NCBI RefSeq assembly: GCF_042662685.1
Contig: NZ_JBHSYO010000003.1
Location: 186,001-250,000 of the forward strand
From: Pseudobowmanella zhangzhouensis
GTDB taxonomy: Bacteria; Pseudomonadota; Gammaproteobacteria; Enterobacterales; Alteromonadaceae
Direction of reading: 5' to 3'
Length of the DNA: 64,000 bases
The notes beneath the pieces were generated by a model. It ran no database searches. It worked only from the letters and a program-made list of their open reading frames with translations, and was not told the DNA's origin. Shown here one piece after another: positions 55,811 to 64,000 of the stretch (positions are counted from its first letter, which is position 1; every line of letters starts with the position of its first letter). The position numbers and the translations under genes were made by a program.

Positions 55811-57364
55811 TCAATGTTTCGCGTCGTCGATATCTGCATAAAATTGAACGCCATGACGGCCTTCCCGTTTCACACGATAGAGGGCGATATCCGCTTTTTC
55901 CAACAATTCATCTTTACTGTTGCCATCCATCGGATAGCACGCGCAACCAATACTGACACCGATATGTAATGTCTGTCCCTCTATCGTAATTGGCTGTTGA
56001 ATCGCGTTGAGAATCCGTTGTGCGGATAACAAAATACCTTCCTTGCCCTGCGGCTGATCGAGCAGTATGGCAAATTCATCGCCGCCAAGGCGCGCCACCA
56101 TGTCTGTCTGACGGCAATGATGTCGAAAAATATCCGCAACAAACTTGAGCAACTCATCACCCATTTTATGACCGTAGGTATCATTAATTGGCTTAAATTT
56201 GTCGAGATCGAGCAGCAACACCGCAATCTCATTTGATGGTTCAGCCCGCTCCAACAATTGTTTGAAGTGGCCGAAAAAGGCCAGACGGTTAGCCAGCCCG
56301 GTAAGCTGATCTGTCATTGCCAGGCGGTGGATTTCCTGCTGCGCCAGTTTACGCTCAGTAATGTCATGCACCGTGCCATCTGAGCGTATAACATCTCCAC
56401 GCTCATTGTATTGATGCACACACATTTCATGCACCCAACGTACCTGATGGTCATCACGGCGTATAATCCGATGCTCAATATCATAGTTATGCCCAGGCTG
56501 TTTGGATCGCTCAAACGCATCCTGCACGAATGCCAGATCCTCTGGGTGTACGGTGAGATAAAAGTTTTCCAGCGACGCAGGAAAATCAATTGGATTCGCG
56601 CCAAAGATATTGAATATTTCATCGGACCAAATTAGCTGATTGGATAGTAAATCAAGGCTCCAACTGCCCATACTAGCCACTCGCTGAGCTTGCTTTAGTG
56701 CCTCCTGCATCTGTTTTTGACGGGTAATATCAGTGCGGACGGCAACGTATTGGAATGGCTTCCCCTTCTCATTCAAAAATGGCACGATGGTCGCTTCTAC
56801 CCAATAAAAGCTACCATTTTTGGCTCGATTTTTAATTTCCCCATGCCAGGCTTTACCTGACACAATTCGCTGCCACAACTCCACGAAAAACACTTTAGGG
56901 TGATGGCCAGAATTAAGCATGCGATGATTCTGACCAATCAATTCGTCCTGCGTATATCCACTGATCTCACAAAACTTGTCGTTTACGTAGGTAATATCAC
57001 CTTTCGTGTTAGTGATACTGACGATGGCGTGCTCGTCCAGGGTAAGCTTCTGAAATTCTAAATCTCGATTTGCCTCTGCTAACGCCCGTTGACTCAATGT
57101 TTCAGACAGTCTGGCAGCCCGCGTCATCTTTACGTAGCGGCGTATTCCCAAAAAATACACCAGTGGGGTAGAAATAACGGCCAACAACGTGACATCGAGG
57201 ACAATCTCCTGCCATCCATGCAATTCGGATGGCAGGATTTGAAAGAGCAGCATAATGCCGCCCTCCACAAACAAGATGATCAGCAGTACCCGGACGAAAA
57301 TCTGGGAAATATTGTACTCGTACTGGCGTTGATTTGAACTCGGGTTCCCTTTAGCTGTATTCAC
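55811..57364 (-). CDS. Membrane diguanylate cyclase, PAS-PAS-GGDEF
   Basis: 517 residues. Two membrane helices near the N-terminus (VRVLLIILFVEGGIMLLFQI and VLDVTLLAVISTPLVYFLGI) enclose only a short loop. A linker leads to PAS 1 (about 100-220; ITNTKGDITYVNDKFCEISG, WHGEIKNRAKNGSFYWVEA) and PAS 2 (about 225-345; IWSDEIFNIFGAN, HRIIRRDDHQVRWVHE). The GGDEF domain (about 355-515) has an intact RLGGDEFAIL near 425-433 and the inhibitory RxxD (RQTD) five residues earlier. It should make cyclic di-GMP from GTP with product inhibition. The double solute-binding protein is encoded 101 bases downstream on the same strand. Confidence 0.92.
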   Translation of the reverse strand: MNTAKGNPSSNQRQYEYNISQIFVRVLLIILFVEGGIMLLFQILPSELHGWQEIVLDVTLLAVISTPLVYFLGIRRYVKMTRAARLSETLSQRALAEANRDLEFQKLTLDEHAIVSITNTKGDITYVNDKFCEISGYTQDELIGQNHRMLNSGHHPKVFFVELWQRIVSGKAWHGEIKNRAKNGSFYWVEATIVPFLNEKGKPFQYVAVRTDITRQKQMQEALKQAQRVASMGSWSLDLLSNQLIWSDEIFNIFGANPIDFPASLENFYLTVHPEDLAFVQDAFERSKQPGHNYDIEHRIIRRDDHQVRWVHEMCVHQYNERGDVIRSDGTVHDITERKLAQQEIHRLAMTDQLTGLANRLAFFGHFKQLLERAEPSNEIAVLLLDLDKFKPINDTYGHKMGDELLKFVADIFRHHCRQTDMVARLGGDEFAILLDQPQGKEGILLSAQRILNAIQQPITIEGQTLHIGVSIGCACYPMDGNSKDELLEKADIALYRVKREGRHGVQFYADIDDAKH

Positions 57365-57469
57365 GGCAAAAATACACTATCCATTTTACTCGTTGGCAAC
57401 TTTACTAAGAGTAGTAACCAATTGAGAAACGAACAGTTTTTTGTCTGATCCAGCACAAATTTGTACGGG

Positions 57470-58747
57470 TTAATGTAATTTCATTTTGGGTTTAACCGAA
57501 CGAATCAACTTTTCTGCCAGCCACAGGGCGATGGTTTTCCCCAGCCCATGTACCGCTTTTTGGTGCATGCGGTACAGTGACATATACATCAGCCGCGCCA
57601 GCGTGCCTTCCACAAATAAACTGCCTTTGGTCAGGTTGCCCATCAGGCTGCCTACCGCACTAAAACGTGCCAGATTGACCAGCGAGCCATGATCTTTGTA
57701 TTCAAACGGCTGCAAAGGTTTATCGTTCAGTGCGGCGATGATATTCGTTGCGGCGGTATCTGCCATTTGATGTGCAGCCTGGGCGCGCGGAGGCACATAG
57801 CGACCATCCGCTTGCAAAAAGCCACAGGCATCGCCAATCACATAGATTCCATCTACCTGTTTGGCGCGCAGATGTGCATCACACTCAATCTGGTTTGCAC
57901 GATTAAATACCAGCCCATCAATACGTCGCACAAAATCCGGCACCTTCACGCCCGCGGCCCACAATCTCAATTGGGCGTTAAGCACCTCACCGCTATCAGT
58001 AACAAAGCCCTGTTCGTTCGCCTCGGTGATTTTGCAATTTTCCAGCACTTCGACACCGAGCTTTTGTAATTCCTGCTTGGCAGCCTGGGAAATCCGCTCT
58101 GGTAGCGCGGGCAAAATGCGTGGCCCCGCCTCTATCAGGCGAATATGCAAACGATCCGGCGTCATATGACTCATGCCATAACGTTGCAGCAAGCGGGTCA
58201 CATGATACAACTCGGCCGATAATTCCACGCCGGTCGCCCCACCACCGACAATGCCAATTTCCACCCTGCCCGGCTCGTCATCCTGATGAGCCCAGGTAAA
58301 GCGATTAAGCAGGTCATGCTGAAAACGCTCGGCCTGTGCCTGAGAGTCGAGAAAATAACAGTGGTCCTTAACGCCTGGGGTATTAAAGTCATTAGAAATA
58401 CTGCCAATGGCAATCACCAGGGTGTCATAGGCCAGGGTATGTTGACGCTCATGGCTACGCAGGCTAAGGGTCTTTGCATTGGCGTCCGCGCCGGTGAGCT
58501 CGCCCAATACAAAGCGAAAGCCGTGTTTGGCGCCATGCGCCGAATAGGCCACACCGTCGATACTGGTATCCAGCGAACCGGTTGCCACTTCATGCAATAA
58601 GGGTTTCCAGATATGGGTACGGTTTTTATCTACCAGCACGATATCCGCGCGCCGCTTTTTACCGAGTTTATGGCCGAGCCGGGTAGCCAGCTCCAGCCCG
58701 CCTGCGCCACCGCCTACGATGACAATAGAGGGAATAGACTGCGTCAT
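57470..58747 (-). CDS. ndh: Type II NADH dehydrogenase
   Basis: 425 residues. It closely follows the E. coli Ndh pattern: IVIVGGGAGGLELATRLGHK at the FAD site, HIWKPLLHEVATGSLD, GIVGGGATGVELSAELYH at the NADH site and GIYVIGDACGF near the second FAD contact. It oxidises NADH and reduces quinone at the inner membrane without pumping protons. The C-terminal amphipathic segment (VEGTLARLMYMSLYRMHQKA) is consistent with peripheral membrane attachment. It is a single gene, divergent from the arsenic operon. Confidence 0.93.
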   Translation of the reverse strand: MTQSIPSIVIVGGGAGGLELATRLGHKLGKKRRADIVLVDKNRTHIWKPLLHEVATGSLDTSIDGVAYSAHGAKHGFRFVLGELTGADANAKTLSLRSHERQHTLAYDTLVIAIGSISNDFNTPGVKDHCYFLDSQAQAERFQHDLLNRFTWAHQDDEPGRVEIGIVGGGATGVELSAELYHVTRLLQRYGMSHMTPDRLHIRLIEAGPRILPALPERISQAAKQELQKLGVEVLENCKITEANEQGFVTDSGEVLNAQLRLWAAGVKVPDFVRRIDGLVFNRANQIECDAHLRAKQVDGIYVIGDACGFLQADGRYVPPRAQAAHQMADTAATNIIAALNDKPLQPFEYKDHGSLVNLARFSAVGSLMGNLTKGSLFVEGTLARLMYMSLYRMHQKAVHGLGKTIALWLAEKLIRSVKPKMKLH

Positions 58748-58894
58748 GTTGTGTTCCTAAAAGTGATAAAGAACTGCAGACTCAGGCAAATTCTGTACTT
58801 CTTTAGCACTTGTCAGATACATCACCAGCATACGCCGTTGCACAGATAAGCTCTAGGGGCGACACGGTTATAATCGTGGCAGGTCAGCCTTACA

Positions 58895-58930
58895 CATATG
58901 AAAATTCATATATACAAATTTTCATATATG
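58895..58930. promoter_or_regulatory. ArsR-type operator/promoter of the arsenic operon
   Basis: The inverted repeat CATATGAAAATT (58895-58906) and AATTTTCATATATG (58917-58930) lies 17-50 bases before the arsR start. ArsR/SmtB repressors bind such AT-rich dyads, often containing TTCA-type half-sites. A consensus -10 box TATAAT is at 58869-58874, just upstream, without an obvious -35 at standard spacing. Binding by the adjacent ArsR is the natural reading. Confidence 0.7.
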
Positions 58931-58946
58931 TACTACATTGCCACCC

Positions 58947-59261
58947 ATGCAACCGATACTTTTTTTTAAAAGCCTGTCCGACGAAACCCGTCTGCTGTGT
59001 TTATTACTGCTGGTGCGCAGGCAAAGCCTGTGCGTGTGTGATTTTCAGAGCATGCTGCAGCTGAGTCAGCCAAAGATTTCCCGTCATCTTGCCGACTTAC
59101 GTAATCAACAACTGGTGGAAGCCGAGCGCCGTGGCAAATGGATGTATTACCGTCTGCACCCGGCGTTGCCCGCCTGGTGCCTTGAGGTACTGACGCTGGC
59201 CGCACAGCAAGACACATCCCGTTTGGATAGGCTGATCAACCAATTAACCTGTGACTGTTAA
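58947..59261 (+). CDS. arsR: ArsR-family arsenic-responsive repressor
   Basis: 104 residues from the ATG at 58947; a TTG three codons earlier is possible. It is a winged-helix ArsR/SmtB protein: FFKSLSDETRLLCLLLL, recognition helix region LSQPKISRHLADLRNQQLV and the wing EAERRGKWMYYRLHP. Arsenite-sensing cysteines are present as C29-V-C31 (SLCVCDF) at the position of the ELCVCDL motif of E. coli-type ArsR, with extra cysteines at the C-terminus (TCDC). Arsenite binding releases DNA and induces the downstream genes. It is first in the operon, under an inverted-repeat operator. Confidence 0.93.
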   Translation: MQPILFFKSLSDETRLLCLLLLVRRQSLCVCDFQSMLQLSQPKISRHLADLRNQQLVEAERRGKWMYYRLHPALPAWCLEVLTLAAQQDTSRLDRLINQLTCDC

Positions 59262-59272
59262 CGAGTAACCCG

Positions 59273-59740
59273 ATGAAAGTACTCTATATCTGCACCCATA
59301 ACCGCTGTCGAAGCATTCTCAGCGAGGCTATCACTAATCACCTGGCCAATGGCGCTATTGAGGCCAAAAGTGCCGGCAGCCAGCCTGTGGGTGAAGTCCA
59401 TCCACTTTCAATTAAGTATTTGCAGGAAGCCGGCATCAATACCAATGGGCTACAAAGCCAAAGTTGGGATGAGTTCGAGGACTTTGCGCCGGATGTGGTG
59501 ATTACGGTATGCGATTCGGCCGCAGGTGAAACCTGCCCGGTATGGTTTGGCAACAGCATCAAGGGCCACTGGGGATTAAGTGACCCATCCAAACTCACTG
59601 GTGATGAAGCCACCATCGCTAATGCATTTCGCGCCACTATCGAGGAGATCCGCCAGCGGGTCGCGATTTTATCCCGTATCGCTGCCGAGCCGCGCGATAC
59701 CTGGCGTGATGCGCTGCAAAAGGCCGGAGTGCATCTATGA
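59273..59740 (+). CDS. arsC: Arsenate reductase (low-molecular-weight phosphatase type)
   Basis: 155 residues. The phosphatase loop C7-THNRC12-R-S opens the protein. [10 protein letters not shown] and [14 protein letters not shown] supply the further conserved cysteines used in the disulfide relay. It reduces arsenate to arsenite with electrons from thioredoxin or glutaredoxin. The spacing to arsR is 11 bases and the stop overlaps arsH by four bases. Confidence 0.92.
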   Translation: MKVLYICTHNRCRSILSEAITNHLANGAIEAKSAGSQPVGEVHPLSIKYLQEAGINTNGLQSQSWDEFEDFAPDVVITVCDSAAGETCPVWFGNSIKGHWGLSDPSKLTGDEATIANAFRATIEEIRQRVAILSRIAAEPRDTWRDALQKAGVHL

Positions 59741-60444
59741 GCACTGAGCACTTACCTAATATCAACAATGAGCAGTTTGTTGTGCCTGAGGTTGAGAACT
59801 TCAGCAAAATCTTTAGCAAGCATAAACCGCGCATCTTACTGATGTATGGCTCATTGCGGGAACGCTCATACAGCCGTCTGGTGGTTGAAGAGTGCGAGCG
59901 ATTACTGCAAGCCATGGGCGCCGAGACTAAAATTTTCGACCCGCGTGGTTTGCCACTGCCCGATGGAGAGGACGCCAGCCATCCCAAAGTGCAGGAGCTG
60001 CGCGAACTGGTGACCTGGTCAGAAGGTCAGGTGTGGTGTTCACCGGAACGTCATGGCGCCATGACCGGCATCATGAAGTGCCAGATTGACTGGATCCCCT
60101 TATCCCTCGGTGCGGTGCGCCCAACCCAGGGTAAAACTCTGGCCGTGATGCAGGTTTGTGGTGGCAGTCAGTCGTTCAATGCAGTAAACCAAATGCGTAT
60201 TCTGGGGCGCTGGATGCGCATGTTGACCATTCCCAATCAAAGTTCAGTGGCCAAAGCCTTTCTGGAATTTGAAGAGGACGGCCGCATGAAACCGTCCGGC
60301 TACTACAATCGCATCGTTGATGTGATGGAGGAACTGATGAAATTCACCCTGCTGACCCGCGATAACAGTGCGTTTTTAACTCACCGCTACTCTGAGCGGG
60401 TCGAAAGCGCCGAAGAACTGATGAAACGCGTTAACCAAAAATAA
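59737..60444 (+). CDS. arsH: ArsH, NADPH-dependent FMN reductase / organoarsenical oxidase
   Basis: 235 residues, full length for Ars[21 protein letters not shown] is the FMN phosphate loop region, followed by [31 protein letters not shown] and the family-typical [20 protein letters not shown]. ArsH proteins oxidise trivalent methyl and aromatic arsenicals using FMN and NADPH. It overlaps arsC (ATGA) and is followed 18 bases later by acr3. Confidence 0.95.
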   Translation: MSTEHLPNINNEQFVVPEVENFSKIFSKHKPRILLMYGSLRERSYSRLVVEECERLLQAMGAETKIFDPRGLPLPDGEDASHPKVQELRELVTWSEGQVWCSPERHGAMTGIMKCQIDWIPLSLGAVRPTQGKTLAVMQVCGGSQSFNAVNQMRILGRWMRMLTIPNQSSVAKAFLEFEEDGRMKPSGYYNRIVDVMEELMKFTLLTRDNSAFLTHRYSERVESAEELMKRVNQK

Positions 60445-60462
60445 CAAGAGACGATTACAACC

Positions 60463-61479
60463 ATGGGATTATTTGAACGTTATTTATCTGTCTGGGTCGG
60501 CTTGTGTATCGCCGCAGGCGTGCTGCTCGGCTCGCTGTTCCCTGCTCTGTTTGCCAGCGTTGCGGCGCTGGAAGTCGCCCACGTTAACCTGCCGGTGGCA
60601 GTGCTGATCTGGCTGATGATCTACCCCATGATGGTGCAGGTGGATTTTTCCGCCCTTAAAGATGTGGGCAAAAAGCCCCAGGGGCTGGTACTAACCCTGG
60701 TAATCAACTGGTTAATTAAACCCTTCAGCATGGCATTGCTGGGTTGGGCGTTTTTTCAGGGCATTTTTGCCGACATGGTCGACCCGCAATCCGCCAGCGA
60801 ATATATCGCCGGCATGATCCTGTTAGGCGTTGCGCCATGCACCGCCATGGTATTTGTCTGGAGCCAACTGACCAAAGGCGACCCTAATTACACCCTGGTA
60901 CAGGTGTCGATCAATGACATCATAATGGTTTTCGCCTTCGCGCCGATTGCCGCGTTCCTGCTGGGGATCAGCGATATTCAGGTACCGTGGGAAACCCTGC
61001 TTTTGTCGGTCGTGTTATATGTGGTACTGCCGCTGTTAGCCGGTTATCTGACCCGAAAAGCACTGGATAAACGCGATGACCATAGCGCGGTCAATGCCCT
61101 GGTCAGTCGCCTTAAGCCCTGGTCGATCATCGGCCTACTGGCCACCATCGTGTTGTTATTCGGCTTTCAGGCTGAAACGATTCTGGCCAAGCCGTTAGTG
61201 ATTGGCCTGATTGCCATCCCCCTGATAATTCAAACCTACGGTATTTTCGCGATTGCCTATCTGGCCGCCAAATGGATGAAACTGCCGCACAATGTGGCCG
61301 CGCCAGCCTGCATGATTGGTACCTCAAACTTCTTCGAGCTGGCCGTTGCCGTGGCAATTTCATTGTTTGGTCTGCACTCGGGCGCCGCACTGGCGACGGT
61401 GGTTGGCGTTTTGGTTGAAGTCCCCGTGATGCTGTCTCTGGTGTATTTTGCCAACCGCACGCGGCACTGGTTCAACTAA
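60463..61479 (+). CDS. acr3: ACR3-family arsenite efflux permease
   Basis: 338 residues, about ten membrane segments. [20 protein letters not shown] at the start and GVAPC126[10 protein letters not shown], with the conserved functional cysteine, identify Acr3 rather than ArsB proper, followed by [16 protein letters not shown] and [18 protein letters not shown]. It exports arsenite using the proton gradient. It sits after arsH; the acetyltransferase ATG begins one base after its stop. Confidence 0.95.
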   Translation: MGLFERYLSVWVGLCIAAGVLLGSLFPALFASVAALEVAHVNLPVAVLIWLMIYPMMVQVDFSALKDVGKKPQGLVLTLVINWLIKPFSMALLGWAFFQGIFADMVDPQSASEYIAGMILLGVAPCTAMVFVWSQLTKGDPNYTLVQVSINDIIMVFAFAPIAAFLLGISDIQVPWETLLLSVVLYVVLPLLAGYLTRKALDKRDDHSAVNALVSRLKPWSIIGLLATIVLLFGFQAETILAKPLVIGLIAIPLIIQTYGIFAIAYLAAKWMKLPHNVAAPACMIGTSNFFELAVAVAISLFGLHSGAALATVVGVLVEVPVMLSLVYFANRTRHWFN

Positions 61480-61480
61480 C

Positions 61481-61978
61481 ATGCTCACAGTGCGCGATGC
61501 GATCAGCGCGGATGTTGAGGCGATTACCCGGATTTACAATCTGGGTATTGCCTCAGGTACCGGCACACTGGATACCCATCCCCGCGAGCCAGCAGAAATC
61601 GCTGCCTGGCTGGACAAAGCCGCACGCTATCCCGTGCTGGTAATTGAGCAAGCCGGTGAAGTAGCCGGCTTTGCGCGCCTGTTCGAATACCGTCCGCGCG
61701 CCTGCTATGCCTCCATCGCGGAATATTCCATTTATCTGCATCCCGAGGCACAGGGCAAAGGTTTTGGTAGCACACTATTAGCCGCCTTGATTGAGCGCGC
61801 AAAATCGCTGACATTTACCAAACTGGTTTCGCGTATTTTTACTTTTAATCATGCCAGCCGGGCACTGTGTCAGAAGCTCGGTTTTCGTGAGGTCGGCGTA
61901 TATGAGGCCCATGGCCAGCTAAACGGCCAATGGCTGGATGTGGTGATTGTGGAATACCTGATCCGCGAAAATTTGTAA
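61481..61978 (+). CDS. GNAT acetyltransferase, ArsN-like (phosphinothricin/arsinothricin N-acetyltransferase type)
   Basis: 165 residues from the ATG at 61481. The fold is that of the PAT/Bar branch of GNAT: VRDAISADVEAITRIYNLGI, the acetyl-CoA loop HPEAQGKGFGSTLLAALIER, FNHASRALCQKLGFREVGV and ENL at the end. Members in arsenic operons are called ArsN; ArsN1 acetylates the arsenical antibiotic arsinothricin. Being the last gene of an arsR-arsC-arsH-acr3 operon favours that role, but phosphinothricin or another amine substrate is possible. It directly follows acr3. Confidence 0.8.
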   Translation: MLTVRDAISADVEAITRIYNLGIASGTGTLDTHPREPAEIAAWLDKAARYPVLVIEQAGEVAGFARLFEYRPRACYASIAEYSIYLHPEAQGKGFGSTLLAALIERAKSLTFTKLVSRIFTFNHASRALCQKLGFREVGVYEAHGQLNGQWLDVVIVEYLIRENL

Positions 61979-61982
61979 TTCG

Positions 61983-62765
61983 TCATTGCGTGCTTCGCAA
62001 TGCTCTTACCGACGGAATGGTGCGCACGGGTGTGGTTTGCTCCGCGCCGGCAATCAGTTCCTCTATGCGCCCCTGATTTTGCATCTCGGTTAACACCGAC
62101 GTGATAGGTTCCAGCAAGTCCTGTCGTGACTTATGTAAATAGTGGTAAAGATCAATCTGGTTCAACACAATGCGCTCCAACTGTGCCTGCCAGTCGGGAT
62201 TTTCTGCCAAAATCCGCATGGCCAGTGGTTCGGGGATCACCAGCGCATCAATCCGTCCCATCATCAGCATTTCCAGCGCAGCATCGCTATGAATGATGGG
62301 TTCACATGCTAAGCCCATCTGTTGACTGAGCATATCAATCGCAACGACACCCTGCTGACACCCCAACCGACGGTGCGAGCCCGCCAGCCACTGACTGGCA
62401 GCTTCACGCTCATCCATGCGCATCCGGTACGCCACCAGGTTAATTCGGTTGATCACCACGGGTACCCTCACCAGATTAGGATACAGTCGTTCGATACCAG
62501 CAATCCGCGCCATCTCACCGTCGGCTTCCCCTGCATTCGCTAATTTAAACGCCCGCGCCGGCGGCAACGGATTGAATTGAATAGCCAAATCCAATTGCGC
62601 GTAAGCTTCACGCAGCACCAGTGCCGATGCGTTATTTTCAGGTGACTCAGCCGGGCAGGTAAACACCAGTTGCCCTTCGGCTGCTTGTAAACTCGCAGGG
62701 AAAAGCATCAACAGGGAGAGAAATAATCGAAACAGAAAGGTTAGTCGCGTCATACCAGCATCCAT
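61983..62765 (-). CDS. Orphan periplasmic solute-binding protein (family 3-like)
   Basis: 260 residues with a signal peptide (TFLFRLFLSLLMLFPASLQA, then AEGQLVF). The body has the layout of amino-acid-type binding proteins: REAYAQLDLAIQFNPLPPAR, AFKLANAGEADGEMARIAGI, RVPVVINRINLVAYRM, LGCQQGVVAIDMLSQQ and ALEMLMMGRIDALVIPEP. Related proteins lacking a transporter are common in Alteromonadales and Vibrio; ligand and role are unknown. Two starts (62765 and 62753) are plausible. It converges on the ars operon, with 4 bases between the two stops, and is divergent from nothing obvious. The ketoacyl synthase gene lies upstream on the same strand. Confidence 0.75.
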   Translation of the reverse strand: MDAGMTRLTFLFRLFLSLLMLFPASLQAAEGQLVFTCPAESPENNASALVLREAYAQLDLAIQFNPLPPARAFKLANAGEADGEMARIAGIERLYPNLVRVPVVINRINLVAYRMRMDEREAASQWLAGSHRRLGCQQGVVAIDMLSQQMGLACEPIIHSDAALEMLMMGRIDALVIPEPLAMRILAENPDWQAQLERIVLNQIDLYHYLHKSRQDLLEPITSVLTEMQNQGRIEELIAGAEQTTPVRTIPSVRALRSTQ

Positions 62766-62820
62766 ACTCAGTACTTATGAGCATGGTTCGCCCATGCCCG
62801 CTTTGCAAGTTGGAGCCAAT

Positions 62821-62844
62821 TAAAAAGGCCGCAATAGCGGCCTT
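62821..62844 (-). terminator. Rho-independent terminator of the ketoacyl synthase gene
   Basis: The 8-bp stem AAGGCCGC / GCGGCCTT with loop AATA lies 22 bases beyond the stop of the minus-strand gene. On that strand it is followed by TTTTTA. Confidence 0.88.
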
Positions 62845-62865
62845 CAACTCTTTAAGTTCTGGTGG

Positions 62866-63990
62866 TTAACGCTTTTGCAGAACCAGACTTCCGATGGAAT
62901 AGCCTGCCCCGAATGAGCACAGCAAACCATATTCTCCGGCATTAAATCCGTCTTTATACAGATGAAATGCAATTAACGAACCCGCTGAAGCCGTATTGGC
63001 ATAGGTATCCAGTACAATCGGCGCTTCACCGGGCTCCGGGTCGCGGCCGAGGATCTTCTTACTGATCAGCACGTTCATATTGATATTGGCCTGATGCAGC
63101 CACCAGCGTTTTACATCCACCGGGGTTAAATCATGACGAGCGATATGCTCCAAAATATGCTCAGCCGCCATTGGGCACACTTCTTTAAACACCTTGCGAC
63201 CATACTGATAAAACAGCATATCGGCGCCGGCCGGGTCTTGATCGTTCGAAGTATTTACATAACCGAAGTTGGCACGAATATTATTGGAAAACTGCGTCAC
63301 CGCTTTAGTGCTGACAATATCAAACGCTTCTGCTGAATTGCAGGTCTCGGCTGACTCTATTACCGCCGCGGTGGCCACATCACCAAAAATAAAATGGCTG
63401 TCGCGATCGGTGTAATTGACCAGCGGCGACGTCAGTTCCGGATTAATCACCAGCACCGCACGGGCGGTACCGGCTTTAACCATCTCGTAAGCGCGGTGTA
63501 AACCAAAGGTGGCCGCAGAACAGGCCACCAGCATATCGAAGGCAAAGCCTTTTACGCCTAATGCTTCCTGCACTTCGATGGCAATAGCGGGGAAACTGCG
63601 CTGGGTAATGGCGCAGGATACGATAATCGCATCGATATCTTCGGGCTGTTTATTGGCCGCTTTCAGCGCCGCTTTAGCCGCATGCAGAGCAATTTCGGCC
63701 TGATCAGACAGTGCATCATCGGCACGCGCCGGAATGCGAGGACGCATGCGATCGACATCCAGAATGCCGTCTTTGATATAGGCATAGCGGGATTTGATGC
63801 CGGAGGCTTTTTCAATAAATTCGGCACTAGAGAAGGGTTTAGCTTCTACTTCGCCCGCGGCGATGGCATCGGCATGGGTGTGATTGTATTTTTCCGCCCA
63901 GGCATTGTAGGCAGCAACCAACTCTTCGTTGGTGATAGTGTGCGGTGGATTCCATAATCCGGTCCCGCTTAACACAACTTGTTGGGTCAT
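62866..63990 (-). CDS. Beta-ketoacyl-ACP synthase III-like enzyme (FabH family)
   Basis: 374 residues, longer than typical FabH (about 317). The Cys-His-Asn triad of KAS III is readable: nucleophile in DMLVACSAATFGL, WWLHQANINMN, and DTYANTASAGSL. IIVSCAITQRSFPAIAIEVQ and the C-terminal LLCSFGAGYSIGSLVLQKR are family features. It has an N-terminal extension relative to FabH (FIEKASGIKSRYAYI appears near residue 58). Such enzymes start fatty-acid chains or condense other acyl groups; substrate choice cannot be read from sequence. It is complete within the window, with a terminator downstream. Confidence 0.88.
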   Translation of the reverse strand: MTQQVVLSGTGLWNPPHTITNEELVAAYNAWAEKYNHTHADAIAAGEVEAKPFSSAEFIEKASGIKSRYAYIKDGILDVDRMRPRIPARADDALSDQAEIALHAAKAALKAANKQPEDIDAIIVSCAITQRSFPAIAIEVQEALGVKGFAFDMLVACSAATFGLHRAYEMVKAGTARAVLVINPELTSPLVNYTDRDSHFIFGDVATAAVIESAETCNSAEAFDIVSTKAVTQFSNNIRANFGYVNTSNDQDPAGADMLFYQYGRKVFKEVCPMAAEHILEHIARHDLTPVDVKRWWLHQANINMNVLISKKILGRDPEPGEAPIVLDTYANTASAGSLIAFHLYKDGFNAGEYGLLCSFGAGYSIGSLVLQKR

Positions 63991-64000
63991 AAATTGGCTA

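Overview
The window looks like chromosome of a marine, carbohydrate-degrading gammaproteobacterium of the Alteromonadales (Alteromonas/Aestuariibacter/Bowmanella-like). This placement is an inference from gene content: large TIGR01782-type TonB-dependent receptors, GH16/GH3/GH1 lipoproteins, a GlyGly-CTERM protease, a CZB-domain chemoreceptor, a proteobacterial hisGDCBHAFI operon with bifunctional hisB, and an E. coli-type ndh. No rRNA, tRNA, CRISPR array or insertion sequence was recognised.

Layout. 1-5.9 kb: end-truncated type IV prepilin, secreted cyclophilin, rdgB-hemW, a DUF2884 protein and two translationally coupled DUF1566 surface proteins. 6-8.9 kb: signalling genes (orphan PAS protein, CheY-CheC fusion, soluble CZB chemoreceptor). 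8.9-16.5 kb: a 1410-residue M36 metalloprotease with a GlyGly-CTERM tail, then an alpha-amylase lipoprotein and a GPH/SLC45-type sugar transporter. 16.7-19.7 kb: membrane-anchored glutamate-synthase-like protein, yaiI, a GAF protein and a small charged protein.

19.7-44.8 kb is a beta-glucan (probably laminarin) utilisation locus. A minus-strand operon (GH1, LacI regulator, sugar porter) diverges from a plus-strand operon (FHS glucose-type permease, GH3, GH16). Further on, a minus-strand GH16-plus-three-repeats lipoprotein and its TonB receptor diverge from a second TonB receptor, which is followed by flavin halogenase, SapC, cupin and a second flavin halogenase. Six nearly identical LacI-type palindromes (TGTAAGCGCTTWCA) sit only in the two divergent promoter regions and tie the two halves together. 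Between the halves, at 28.9-30.8 kb, is an AT-rich string of small minus-strand genes separated by attC-like sites. It looks like a cluster of integron cassettes without a visible integrase.

44.9-53.6 kb: an M28 peptidase, then a his operon led by a His-rich leader peptide and an attenuator-type terminator. 53.6-58.7 kb: an unusual double solute-binding protein, a PAS-PAS-GGDEF diguanylate cyclase and ndh. 58.9-62 kb: an arsenic operon (arsR, arsC, arsH, acr3, arsN-like acetyltransferase) behind an ArsR-type inverted repeat. 62-64 kb: an orphan solute-binding protein and a FabH-like ketoacyl synthase.

The main candidates for under-described biology are the receptor-linked halogenase/SapC/cupin module, the WDCCGGSTP repeat domain in the large GH16 protein, the attC-flanked cassette cluster inside the polysaccharide locus, and the double solute-binding protein.
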